From positions 6,406,966 to 6,470,965 of the forward strand of contig NW_006494789.1 of assembly GCF_000471905.2 (NCBI RefSeq): a DNA stretch of 64,000 nt, given 5' to 3'. This DNA comes from Amborella trichopoda (lineage: Eukaryota; Streptophyta; Magnoliopsida; Amborellales; Amborellaceae). A model generated the notes under the pieces. The model had not been told where the DNA came from. It worked only from the letters and a program-made list of their open reading frames with translations, and ran no database searches. This document shows, in pieces, positions 1-10,990 of the stretch. Both the position numbers and the translations under genes were made by a program. Position 1 is the first letter of the stretch. Each line of letters starts with the position of its first letter.

Positions 1-426
1 GTGAACATGCTTCGGTTCGACCTTCGACTATTAAAGGAGTGGTCGCCTGCAGAACTTGGCCTCAGAATTACCAATCTTCGATGCAATCAGTGCTCTAGAA
101 GGTGTTAAGGAAGTCTTTGCTCATTTTGACAATCTCTTAGATGCGTTGGAGGCATGAAGAGTGAAGGCATTGCAGGTGGAGGCAGAGGCAGAGGCAAATG
201 AGCTAGAATCTTTCGAAGCCTTAGTCGTGCATCTACCCGAAGAAATGGATACCTGTGCATAGAAGAGAGCTATTATGACCTCTCTGAAATTTGACCTCAA
301 AAGGTAGGTGTCAGTTCACTTTGACAGGATGGCAGCCATCAAGGAGGAGTTGCGGAAGCTAAAGGCCTAGTTTGAAGAGCATGAGAAGGAGATGCAGCTC
401 TGGAGGGCCTCAGGATAAGAACTTAA
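1..426 (+). pseudogene. Broken coiled-coil-like coding remnant in the outer flank
   Basis: This is the only stretch outside a recognisable retroelement. One plus-strand frame from about position 52 to the end of the block is rich in Glu, Lys, Ala and Leu (for example IKEELRKLKA and FEEHEKEMQL), as in an amphipathic coiled coil. The frame is interrupted several times, so it is not a working gene. Long coiled-coil C-termini of this composition are known in plant mobile domain proteins and in extra ORFs carried by some plant transposons, but no diagnostic domain is visible. The block ends at 426, where the terminus of a Tat-type LTR begins (TGGTTAGG). It could be a host pseudogene or part of an older mobile element. 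Confidence 0.35.
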
Positions 427-1289
427 TGGTTAGGTGCCGCGATCTCGCCTCCCCAAATCTAGGTGATCAGATGACACGTGTCTCGAGTTCGAAAGACCCG
501 AAACCAGAGATCGCTCTCTCGGGAACCTCGTTCATAGAACAAGGACGTGTGTCCAACTAGTGAGGGAGGAATTTTGGATGTAAGATGGGGTTCAACCTCA
601 CCTGGGTCCATGACTTACTCGAGCTGATTCACATGGGTGCCCTCTTAGATCAGAACAAAAAGCCCTAGTTGCTTCAGCTGGTTCAGAATTGCCTCCCTTG
701 ACCTGCATTCTCCTTTTTTTTTGCACAACACTACTATGGTTAATTTGTAAGACAAGTGGGCAGAACGACCTACCCTTATCTTAGCACAATGCACCTTCAT
801 ATGGATGAGAAGGTGAGAGGTTAGAGTGATGAAAAGAAGAGGGGACTCGACAAGGGGATGAGACTAGCATGATAGCTGGACCAGTGCAATGCCTACTCAG
901 AGTGGTAGCAAGATGACATGGTAACATAGACCGACACAATAGCAATACTACTTGAAACCAAGGTTGACATGACTGTCCTAATCTGGTGTGGCAGTAAGAT
1001 AAGCATGGTACTCAAGACCAACGCGACGATAATACTGCACGATAAACAAACAGCTATAGTGCTAGACTAGGTCTACCCGCAGTCAAGTGAGGAGAGAAGA
1101 GAATGGAAAGAAGGCACGAGACAACGAAGAAATAGAATCTCAACGATGTTAGGCATCGCCACCCTCGACTGTGAAATAACAGTGTCACGGCCCTTGGACG
1201 GTGCTAGACACTACTCTTACGGCTTGAGAGTGAGCAGTGAACTACAGGAGGCACTAGGCATCACCTTTTGGCAACACGTGAAGGCAGTA

Positions 1290-1565
1290 AGCACTCTAGA
1301 AAGCGGTGATAGCCTCTTGTGAAGCGCGGGACGTAAGATTGATGCTTGCAGACAACGATAGGCACCGAGCGCATGAAGAAATCTCCCAGACGGCGATAGG
1401 CATCAATCGCGCGAAGGGTGTTCGCGGACGGCGATAGGCACCGAGCGCGCGAAGGAAGCTCGCAGACAGTGATAAGCACCGAGCACATGAAGGAAGCTTG
1501 TGGACGGTGATAGGTGCTGCCGTGACCCCTCCTGGGCAGCGATTGACATCGCCGTCTATGATAGG
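1290..1565 (-). repeat. Minisatellite, about 38-bp unit, in T0 LTR
   Basis: The plus strand repeats a unit around GATAGGCACCGAGCGCG. GATA starts fall at about 1357, 1394, 1433 and 1471, so the spacing is 37-39 bp. It occupies the LTR position where T1, T2 and Ta carry 57- or 53-bp minisatellites of different sequence. The open frames across it come from the repeat, not from a gene. Confidence 0.7.
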
Positions 1566-1680
1566 CACGCAACAGGGGAGACCCCTACAGGCTGCAATAT
1601 GTTTTACCGTCTGTGCTCTTCACTGAGACATCGAGGACACCTTTGCATATAGCGATGAGCTGTGCCATCGGTGAACCTCG

Positions 1681-1930
1681 TTGAGAGATAAAGATGAACG
1701 AACAGAAGGGGAAAGCAGTTCGCACATGGCGCTGCCATCGCCATGCGTGATCTATGAAACCACAAAAGGGAGAGAAGAGAAGAAAGAGGCATGCACGACA
1801 CTGCCACTGCCGTGCTTGTCTTCGAGAGGAGCTCAAACAAAGAAGAAGAAGAAGGAAGAAAAGAAGAGAGAGAAGATTCACCTTGGGCCTAGAGGTACCA
1901 ATCCAAAAATTTCTCTCTCCTTTCTCTCTC
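1681..1930 (-). repeat. Purine/pyrimidine tract in T0 LTR
   Basis: A GAAGAAGAAGG-rich stretch on the plus strand, CT-rich on the coding strand of the element. It lies between the minisatellite and the TATA-like run and corresponds to the CT-rich leader tracts of the T1 and T2 LTRs. No gene is visible. Confidence 0.55.
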
Positions 1931-2033
1931 TCTCTCCAAACGTGACCCAACAATGAGAAGAAAGAGAATTTTTATTACGTAAAGTTCTCCTTGACGAAGG
2001 AATGAAAAGTCTGAGTAAAATGTGAGTACGTGA

Positions 2034-2041
2034 TATATATA
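2034..2041 (-). promoter_or_regulatory. TATA-like element in T0 LTR
   Basis: The run TATATATA sits where T1 and T2 LTRs have CAATTCTATATAAAC, upstream of the pyrimidine-rich leader. Inferred to be the core promoter of the LTR, no longer expected to drive a functional element. Confidence 0.45.
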
Positions 2042-3325
2042 GAAGTGTTCTCAAACATGGGTGGATTGATCAAAATTAAACTTAATTGCTGGAAATTAAG
2101 ATTTAATTGAATTAAAATAAATTAAAAAATAGGGTGCAAAATGATAGAATTGCCCCTTCCTAACAATTTGTGGAATTAAAAAAAATTCCCTCTGCTGCCC
2201 TAAAATGTGCGTGATTTTTCATAGATGATCTGTGGTTGTTCTAATGCCCGTTTGATTTAAACATGATTGTTTTCTTGTAGGGTTTGGGGTGGCGATCAAA
2301 TTGATACCAACTTTGACTCATAAATCATGCTTTTAGGGCACGATCGTGCAATTTGAAATTTGAGTTTATCTTGAAACTTTGGATCGATAGTGTGCTCGAT
2401 CCTTGATGTTTTCCTGTGATTTCTTCGCTGAATCACACTGAGCATGCCGTTATGATCGTGTGGCAATAAACGCAGCTCGATTCCATGTTTGGAAGAAGAT
2501 TTTATAACTATGGAGTTTTGGTCAGAATCTAGAATTTCGATGATGGAACTTGCAGTCACTTCATCTGCTTCATGTTCAGAATCTGACCATTCATCATGTA
2601 CAAGGTTCAAAATAGAGATGGCCTTAGACCTTACGCACATGATAGAACTGGTTTAGCGTCGATCGGGTTCGCAAGCTGCGTGATTTGGCCACTCGATCGA
2701 GGTGAGAGGCTACTGATTTTTTTACAACTTTCTTCATGGATCAGCAACTTCTTTCTAGCTTTTCTTCTCGCTCGGGCTTCGTCGTTGAGCATGCCACATA
2801 TCAAAACTCTTAATTTGACGAGACATAAATGTTCACAAAATTTGAGCATGATCCGACATAGAACGAGTGAGATATAAGCATCCAAATTCACTATTCATGA
2901 GTGCCTCTTTAATGTAGTTGAGTTGCTGGGTAGCCGCACGGGAATAGCGTGCGACTCCTCTTATTTCACTCTTTTGCTTATAACGTCTTCCTGAAAAGTC
3001 TGTTTAAGATGAAATTTGACCCCCTGGGGGTTTTCAACTATATCGAATCCAATGGTGGTGGTCCCACAGCAATTTGACATACTACAAATATATTTCTAGT
3101 TATAAAGGTCCATTTCATGGTGCTGGTGGCTGATTTTGCCAAAATCGTTTCTCAGTCTGTAGTGCCTTAGACATGTCGAAATGTGACAAAACCTGGTAGG
3201 AGAATTTTAGGTGTCCTCATGAAGATCCTAAACGGTTCAAGGGGCATTCTGAGACTCTCAGAATTTCAACTGTTTGTCAGACTTTATTGACCGGCGACCA
3301 AGGTGCTGAAAAATGTCTTCAAACA

Positions 3326-4608
3326 ACTTGCTCGGCCAAATGTTGTTCTTCAGGAGAAAAAATATGGACAACATTCAGAAAGGATGCTCAGATGTTTGAA
3401 TGCAATGTACAGGTCCATCCATGGAGACTTTTGGGGGAGGAGACGTTTTTTAGGGATCTGTAGAAGTCCTCACCCTCAAGGGACTATTTGTGATTCTGAC
3501 AGCTTGAGAATTTTGTAGGGATATCATTGGTCAGAATCTGTCTTATCTAGCAGCCAAGTGCTACGAACCTTTGGTCGGCGTTGTTTGCTGCTACACCAGG
3601 TTTGCTTTTGATGATCAGGGTATCTCTATGGGTTCCATCCAGTGGGATCCAATCGGGGGCTTCTAACCTGTCCCAATCTGAGCTTGTCAGTTAGGGGCAA
3701 TTTTAGGGAGGCGGCCTCATGGGCCCCATCCAATCGGATCCAATCGGGGGCTTTTATGAGCATGTTCTGAAGATCTGGACCTATTGGCTAAGGAAGGTTT
3801 TTGGCGAGGTGTCTAATGGTGAGGCATAAGCCTGAAGCTCTGGTAGGGTAGACCCTGGCTTTGTTAGTTTCTTGCCTTCGTGGGGATCTTTAATATTTTG
3901 GAGGGATCTTTCGGTCATCGTCCTCACTCTCAAGGACTCTTTGTTGTTTTTGGAGGTGAAGTGTGGGAGATCTTATGAGTTTCTCAGTCTTGGGTGAGCC
4001 ATGTTGCATTGTGATTGGATGCTAGCATTTAAGGATTTTGTGTAGACCTCATTAGCCAGAATTATGTTTATTTTGGCAATTGGGTGCCGGCAGAGGCTGT
4101 GATGCTGTGTCAACTTATTTTGTTGGTCTCAGCATCATTTGCGGGTTTTATTTTGAATGGGGAAGGTGGCACCGTAAAGATAGTTTTCACCACCTTCCTT
4201 TATTTTTTGACTCTTTTACCCGTAAGCTTACGACCATGTCCACCCTTTTCATCCGTCGTTCCTCACTGTCCCTTTTGGGGTTTTCACCATGCGAGGTTTT
4301 TGTTTTCACGAAACTCTTTTACTCAAGGTTTCGTGATCATGCCCGTTTGCATTTTTACTCACGGTGTTCCCTCGTCCAGGTGTACACCATGCCATTTTTT
4401 TGTAAAGGTGTGTTTAGGGTCATGCTTTCGAGATCTGTACGAAGCCTTTTAACATCATTCGCTCAGGATGTGCAGTATAGTTTAGGGTCATACAACTGGA
4501 CCGTAGTGGTGAGGAATGCAGTTTGTAGAGGCCATGGAGTGAGCATGGCAGTGGTTTGACTCACTTTGGGGAGATGGCATTGGGTTACTTATGAAAGAAG
4601 GATGATGT
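3326..4608 (-). other. 3' internal tail of T0 (non-coding)
   Basis: Sequence between the last coding part and the 3' LTR of T0. The stretch around 4150-4400, with the phrase CCACCCTTTTCATCCGT, recurs at 43360-43620 in T3 and, on the opposite strand, at 29800-30010 in T2. At 3326 the block just outside the LTR start (ACTTGCTCGGCCAAATG) matches that of T2 (31171 backwards) and Ta (62870 on). No recognisable protein domain. The open frames at 4080-4559 are chance frames in conserved non-coding tail. Confidence 0.65.
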
Positions 4609-5922
4609 TGTTTCAAGACATTTTTCAACACCTTGGTCCCTGATGCGGATTAAAGAGGAAGCAGATCAATAAAGCCCGATAAAACAATGGAATTTTTTAA
4701 GGTCTCAAAATTACCTCAGAACTAGTCACGATCTTCATAAGTACTCCAAAAGGCCACCTGCCAAGTTTCGTCACATTTTGACATGTCTAGGGCAGTGAAC
4801 ACAAAGAAACAATTTCTGAAAAAAGGCCTTGAGCATCCCGAAACGGACCTTGCAACTAGAACTATATTTTTTTCATGTCAAATTATTAAGAAACTATCGC
4901 CATTAGATTCGGCACGGTCGAAAACCCTTATGGGTCAAGTTTCAGCTTAATCGGATACTCCAAGATAAAATTATGAGAAAAACATTGAAACAGGAGGAGG
5001 CGCACACTATTCCCATGTGGTCACCCTGTACCAAAACACCATGAAAGGTGACTTTTTTCACAGTCAAAGGCAGTGACTTTTTGGGCCTATATCTCACCCA
5101 ACCCAAGTGGTATCGCCCTCAAATTTTGTGAGCATGTTCGTCTCGTCAAGACGAGCCTTTCAATATGTGACACGCCCCGTGATGACGCCCGAGCAGGGAG
5201 AAAGCTAGAAAGAAGTTGCCGATTCGTGAAGAAGTTACCTAAAATTTAGTAGCAGCACGTCTCACTCAAACGACCAAATCACGGTGTTCACACATTGGAT
5301 CAACGTGAAACTAATTTCATCATGTGCGTAAGGTCCAGGGCTACCATTAGTCCAAATCCCGTACTTGATGAACAGTTGGATTTTGAACACGAAGGCAACA
5401 AAGTGGCCATAAATTCTGGTCACCGGATTCTAGATATCGGCCAAAACCCTAAAGTTTTGAAATCTTTGTTAGGGCTCCAAATTGCATCTCGTTTTTCACC
5501 ACAACATCGTGACAACATGTTCAGTGCATTACAACGAAGAAAGCAATTAAAAAAAATCAAGGAACAAGCACACTATCGATCTGAAGTTTTCAAACTTTTT
5601 GTAAATTTCAAGTCTCAAAATCGTGGCTTAAAAATACGATCCATGGCTTGAAATTGGTATCAAATGGATATCATTCCAAGCCTTACAAGAAAACAATCAT
5701 CTTCCGATCAAATGGGTATCAAAGCAACCTCAGTTCAGTCACGGAAGATCACACAAGTTCTAGGGCAGCAGCAGGGACTGCTCTGAAATTCCATCTATTG
5801 TTATTTAGGGACAAAACAGTCCGTTTGCACCTTATTTTCTTAATTTTCTTTAACTCAATTAATTTGTAATTATCATCAATTTAGGTAGTTTTTAGGTATC
5901 CACCCAGGTTTGGGCCCAATTC

Positions 5923-5930
5923 TATATAAA
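5923..5930 (+). promoter_or_regulatory. TATA box of T1 LTR
   Basis: TATATAAA within CCAATTCTATATAAACATCC. The same context is at 16676-16683 in the T2 5' LTR, so it is a family trait rather than chance. It would place the transcription start roughly 30 bp downstream, before the CT-rich leader. Confidence 0.7.
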
Positions 5931-6064
5931 CATCCAAAGTCTAATTGTAAAGGACCTTTGGTTCATTCTTCAATCACTCAATAAAGATTTGAATCCTTGC
6001 TTAAGTTTGTGGGTTCATCTTAGAGAGAGAGGATAGAGAAGAAAAGGGCAGGTACCCTTCAGTA

Positions 6065-6370
6065 ACATAATTTTCTCTCCTCCTCTTTTCTCTCACATCT
6101 CTACCTCTCTCTTTCTCTCTCATCATTTTTCTCTCTCATATCTATCTCTCTCTTTCTCTTCCCTCTTTTCTCTCTCATCTCTATCTCTCTCTTTCTCTCT
6201 TTTTTTCTCTATCATCTTTCTCTCTTTATTTCTCTCTCCTACTCTTTTCTCTCTCATCTCGTCTCTCTTTTCTCTTTCCTGCATTCATCTTTATCTTTTT
6301 CTCTTTCTTCCTCATCTGGTCTATCATGTCTATTTTTCCTTGCTCTTCTTTCTTTTCTCTATTCACCTAG
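6065..6370 (+). repeat. CT-rich microsatellite-like leader tract
   Basis: Imperfect (CT)n/TCTCTCTTT runs directly downstream of the TATA box region. Equivalent tracts occur at 16840-17220 and 32620-33010 in the T2 LTRs. No coding content. Confidence 0.75.
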
Positions 6371-6479
6371 GATGGACCTATCGTCTAGTGTGTAATGTCT
6401 TCCTGATCCTAAGACATGAACAGTGAACCGGGCCTTAGCCCGAGTGGTGGGTCTGGCTTCCGTCAAAATTCTCTCCCTT

Positions 6480-7130
6480 CTATCTTTTGTCATAGTCGGT
6501 GCAAGCCTAACGCCACTTGTGTTTTCTCTCTCTTTCTTCTCTTATGTTATAGCTGACACAAGCCTAACACCGCTTGTGTTTTCTCTCTCTTTCCTCTCTT
6601 CTATCATAGGCGGCACAAGTCTAACGCCTCTTGTTTTTTTCTCTGTTTCTTTTCCTCTGTCGCAACCGATGCAAGCCTAGCGTCGCCTATGTTTTTTCTC
6701 TCTTTCTTCTCTTCTATCACAACTGGTGCAAGCCTAGCGCCGCCTATGTTTTCTCTCTCTTTCTTATTTTCTGTCACAACCAGCACAAGCCTAGCACCGC
6801 TTATGTTTTCTCTCTCTTTCTTCTTTTTTGTCATAGTCGACGTAAGCCTACTGCCACCTGCGTACTTTCCCTCTATTATTTTTTCGGTCAAAGCCGGTGC
6901 AAGCCTATCACTACCTGTGTTCCTTCTCTCTCTCTCTTCTATTATAGACGGTGGAAGCACAACGTCGCCTGTGTTCTTTCTCTTTCTTCTTTCTCATGTC
7001 ACAACCGGCGGAAGCCTGTTGCTGTCTGTGCTTCCTCCCTACTTTTCTTCCTCACGTCATAGCTGGTGGAAGCCATCGCCATCTGAGTCTTCTTTCTCCC
7101 AATCTCAATGCTGCCTGTAAATTTTCTTTC
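6480..7130 (+). repeat. Minisatellite, about 57-bp unit, in T1 LTR
   Basis: About ten degenerate copies of a unit built from a GC-rich core (GCAAGCCTAGCGCCGCCTATG) variant and a TTTTCTCTCTCTTTCTTCT spacer. The first two copies are 57 bp apart. Because 57 is divisible by three, all frames stay open over long distances and give repetitive Ser/Phe/Leu-rich products on both strands. I do not regard these as proteins. Confidence 0.75.
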
Positions 7131-8019
7131 TTCTCCCTACTCGTCACAGCCCGCGGGGACACAACACCGTCTAAGTCTTCTCCCTCCTTCTCTCATTGTC
7201 GTCTGTGTCTGTCTTTACGCTTTCTTTTCCCTCTGTCCTCTATCACGCTCTTCTTCTCCTTTCCTTCTCTTTCGACCCGTCTTTCTATGCTCATCTTCTT
7301 TTCTTATCCTTCTTATTTTCTCTCTCTCTTTGATCTCTATTCTTTCTTTTACTCTTTCGTTTGATTAAGAGAGGCCGAGACTAACCTTCCATAGTAGTCC
7401 TGTCGTTAAGCCGTAATGTCGTTGTGCCGATCAGATTTACTATACCCCCTTTATCGCCACGATGGACTAGCCATTGTGTCTAGCTAGTTTGTGTTTGTAC
7501 TATCGTCTAGTACTAATTATGTTGAGCTGGTCTGAGTCATCGAGCCCATTTTATTGCCACACCAGGTCAATTCCTTACTAGTTTAGTCACTGTGTCCGTC
7601 TCACCATCTGGTCAAATTCTTCTAATCCTAATATTTCTTCTCTCACTCTTCTCTTCCTCTTTTTTGAATGTGCACGCCTGTGTACGTTCGCCCAAAGGCA
7701 AGGTAGGGTCCCTCGACCTACTTGTCTTGTAACATTTGTCGTATGTGTGTGATTGCAAAAATAGGAGAGTATAGGATAAGGGAGGCTATTCCGAACAGTT
7801 TTACTACTGGGAGGCTTTCTTCGTTATCTAAGAGGGTGCTCACGCGAGCCATCCCGAACCCACCTTAAAATCCTCTATCATCGATTGGTCTACCTGGCCT
7901 TGGTTTTTTAGCAAGGTTCCCGAGATAGCAATCTCAAGTCCCGGGTTCCCTTGAAACCCAAGACACGTGCCGCCCGATCATCTAGATCTGAAGGGCGAGA
8001 TTGCTGCACCCCACCACCT

Positions 8020-8039
8020 TGGCGACTCCACTGGGGACT
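8020..8039 (+). other. Primer-binding site of T1 (tRNA-Arg type)
   Basis: TGGCGACTCCACTGGGGACT starts 3 bp after the LTR end. TGGCGACTC is complementary to the CCA end of plant tRNA-Arg, the primer used by Ogre-type elements (established for that family). The same site recurs in T2 and T3. Confidence 0.75.
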
Positions 8040-8121
8040 TACTACCCCTTTGTCGGATTATACTTGTTTGGCAAGTTTCTCCTTTTATTTTTTACTTTTC
8101 ACACTTATGGGTTCTGGGTTA

Positions 8122-10990
8122 TGTAAGACCACCAAAACCTACTAATGACCCACAAATCGTTAAGGCACTAATGACATACAAAAGAACATCCAAGTGGTAA
8201 GACCACCAAAACCTACTATGAAAGCTTCGAGAGGCGGTTCTGCAACTTCAAGCTTCAACCACCAAAGCACACCACAGCTGTCTGCCTTCAGCTTAGGAGC
8301 TACTACATTCACACTGCAGTCATGAAAATAAGGTGGAATGAGCTGATAGCCCAGTAAGCAGATCTACACCATTTTATCATAACTATATACATAATGATAA
8401 TAGAAATTTATGCACACTTATTCACATATCATCATTAGAAAATCCTCTTTAAAAAGCCTTTCAGTGTTTAAACATGATAATAAGAAAAGTGATTCGATAC
8501 ATAGTGCATGAGTCATATAGTACTTCACTTTAAGCATATATAGCAAGGATCATGAATCACATATTAAGAAACTAGAGAGGTTGCTCAGGTTAAGCCAATC
8601 CTGCTGCTTGAAACTTCTACCCTCATCCAGGAGGGAGGATAATGACAAGTTGATTCCCCACTTTGTAATGTCCTTACATACACACAGACACATATCCCCA
8701 GCGCGGTTTGGGTTTTTGATAGGCAGTGGCCTTGCAAGACATGACTCTCTCCTTGAGCTCTTTTGGAGATAGTGACCCAATGCATAGTGCCCATTAAGAT
8801 TTGGGGGGGTGCGACCCACCCAAATATTCACATTCACATCCTGACTCTCATTCTATCATGCGGAGTTTGGGAAAGATCGTAGCTACCAGCACCATCATTC
8901 ACACAGTAGGTGCCTATTCACATATCACATAAGCAGCATATTAACGACACCATCATTCACACAGTAGGTGCCTATTCACATATCACATAAGCAGCATATT
9001 AACGACACCATCATTCACACAGTAGGTGCCCCTTCTCTTACCACATCAAAATAGATTATACTATCAATAGTTAACCCTTTGTGTAGTTCCTTATCTCAAA
9101 AGTCTCAAAAGTATCATAAAAATATCATATCATACTACCAATGGGTTGCCCCATTGCGTAGGGATCAGGGTCAAAGTATCAATCTCTCATTATGACAATA
9201 TCAGTATCTCAGCATGATAGTAGCAATAGCACATTTTAACAATGTCATAAAGACAATATCATGGCGGCAGTAACAATATTCCAGTTTAGTCTTCAGAGTT
9301 CAATTTCCTGCAATTGTAGGCAATGACGTGCACTTACAATTTGGATCGTAACTTTTGGTTCATTAAGAGTCTGAAGATAGTTCAAAGATGAATTTTATAC
9401 TAGACACATTAATCCTTCATGCGGAGGTGGTTTGAAGACAATTGAGCCTCATTTGTCCTCTTAAAGGTTAAAGAGAAAGAGGGCATATTCGCTGTATCCT
9501 GCTATGTGCATGGAACAACGACGTACCCTACTTCATAATACTATAACTTTCGATCCGTGAAGAGTTTTGAGACACTTAAAAATAAAATTTCATGCCAAGA
9601 CATATATCTTTCTAACAATATCAATTTTAAAGAATTTCGATTCCAATTGGTTATACAAAAATCTGTTCAAATCAAAGTGATAGTTCTAGTTTTTATCAAA
9701 ACTATCCACAGTGACATCTCTTCATAAAAGACGCATGACTTCCAATATAAGAGGAATTTCAGAATAATTTATCAATTAGCCAACTCAAAGATCTTTCAAA
9801 AGACTATCGTTTTACAAGAAATGGACTTGATTTGGTTAGCTAAAACTAGTGACTACAGCGGGGTTAGTGTAAAATCCAGGAAATCAGTCAAACAATGACC
9901 TACATGTACATTTCAAATTATAACTTCATTCTTATAACGAATTTCGACAATGGGTGAAAAAGAACATTTTATTATACTCCCATATTTTTCAAATGGCTAT
10001 GATTTGAGGTCAATCAGACCTTGTTTGGCCATTCAAAAACCCTTTATAAGAACCAGTAAATTATTAGAATTTCACGGTGGTGCTACACATGCCTTAAGAA
10101 GATGTTCCATAACTTCAATCTCACGTCATAGAACATAGTAATCACAATTTTCTCACAATATGCATATACAAAGATAAATTCTTTACAAAATCACAAGTCA
10201 TGCATTCACTCTTAATCCCCACATTCATCATAAAGTACAAGCCCCAAAATTTAGTGAACAAGGGATAAGAAATTTCCATACACCGTGTATTATCATTATT
10301 CATCTTGTAAACACATAACACATGCATCCTCATAACTACAATGCGATGGTGATGGATCCACTTAGCTGCACAGTAATGGTGCCTTCTCACTAACGCTTCT
10401 TGCACAGCTCACACCCTCCCAACAATGGCTGCTCACCAAACTTTTCCCCAACCTTGCCTTATAGAGAGGGAGAGAGATGAAGGGAGAATGAGTGGCATGG
10501 GTAAGAGGGTGACTAAGTACTCATGAGTTTGGCAGTGGCCAAGTGGAACTAATTGTTAGGCAAGTGGCACCCAAAGCACGACAAGTAGCAAACACTTCTC
10601 ATGCACACCAGAGGCATGCATTGCGCCTTGTTCCTTCTTCAATCGGCGATGCCCATGCGATGTTGCCCATCCTTCAACTCACACGGGCACGCAGTATTAC
10701 CCCCTCTATCACCCCGCGCCTTCTCTCTTATTCGTCTATCGTCCTGCACCTTTACTGCGTCAATGTCATGCGCTTGCCCCGCTTTGCCACGTACTCCCAT
10801 CACCACGTGCCTACCGTCGCCTACCTGCCGTGAACACCATTGTCGCGACCTATCACCGTGCGCCTCTCCTATGCCTACTTGCCACGAACATCATTGTCGC
10901 ATGACTCTTCTCTCCTTTCATCACCACGCGACCCATGCTTTACTTATCCTGTCTTGCGCTAAACCAGCCAGGATAATTCGAGTCTTTACA
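8122..10990 (-). repeat. 3' LTR of C1
   Basis: Plus-strand reading TGTAAGACC...GAGTCTTTACA. The short inverted termini (TGTAAGAC / GTCTTTACA) fit an LTR of about 2.9 kb. It is only distantly similar to the C2 LTRs, sharing phrases such as AGCCCAGTAAGCAGATCTA and the GGGAGG-ATAATGACAAGT region near 8632. The first about 30 bp (8122-8150) are partly repeated at 8197-8222. Confidence 0.7.
8890..9030. repeat. 58-bp tandem repeat, about 2.4 copies, in C1 LTR
   Basis: CACCATCATTCACACAGTAG begins copies at 8890, 8948 and 9006. Copies one and two are essentially identical, in contrast to the decayed repeats elsewhere, so this expansion is recent compared with the element. Confidence 0.9.

Larger units (their letters stand above)
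427..3325 (-). repeat. 3' LTR of T0
   Basis: On the minus strand this LTR starts TGTTTGAAGACA (3325 down to 3314) and ends ...CCTAACCA at 427, the TG...CA termini seen in the other T LTRs. It holds in minus order a U3 block, a TATA-like run, a purine/pyrimidine tract, a minisatellite and the terminal U5 block. Length is about 2.9 kb, in range for Ogre-type LTRs. The 5 bases left of it are CTTAA. The matching target copy is not in the window. Confidence 0.8.
427..4608 (-). mobile_element. T0: Tat/Ogre-like Ty3/gypsy fragment (3' LTR plus 3' internal tail)
   Basis: Minus-strand fossil. Its 3' LTR occupies 427-3325, and to the right lies the 3' end of the internal region (3326-4608), which aligns by eye with the tails of T2, T3 and Ta. 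The internal region is cut at 4608 by the plus-strand element T1. The rest of T0, including any coding part and the 5' LTR, lies outside the window. T0 is the outermost element of the nest and therefore among the oldest here. It is broken. Confidence 0.8.
4609..8016 (+). repeat. 5' LTR of T1
   Basis: TGTTTCAAGACA...CCCCACCA, about 3.4 kb, the longest T LTR in the window. It holds a U3 of about 1.3 kb, a TATA box at 5923, a CT-rich tract (6065-6370), a 57-bp minisatellite (6480-7130) and a U5 ending just before the primer site. The U5 block recurs in every T LTR here. Confidence 0.85.
4609..8121 (+). mobile_element. T1: Tat/Ogre-like Ty3/gypsy fragment (5' LTR, PBS, start of leader)
   Basis: Plus-strand fossil inserted into the T0 tail. 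It begins TGTTTCAAGACATTTTTC at 4609, preceded by GATGT, the likely target duplication. It carries a complete-looking 5' LTR (4609-8016), a tRNA-Arg-type primer site and about 80 bp of leader that aligns with the T2 leader, then is cut at 8121 by chromovirus C1. Its coding part and 3' LTR are outside the window. It is younger than T0, older than C1, and broken. Confidence 0.8.

Noticed and set aside
4080-4559. 159-codon open frame
   Set aside because: Lies in the T0 tail. The DNA is conserved in T2, T3 and Ta but the frame is not.
6423-7370. Ser/Phe/Leu-rich open frames resembling membrane proteins
   Set aside because: Produced by the 57-bp LTR minisatellite and CT-rich tracts of T1. No start context or conservation as a protein.
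8020-8039. Possible tRNA gene fragment
   Set aside because: Only the acceptor-end complement is present, directly next to an LTR end, as expected for a primer-binding site.
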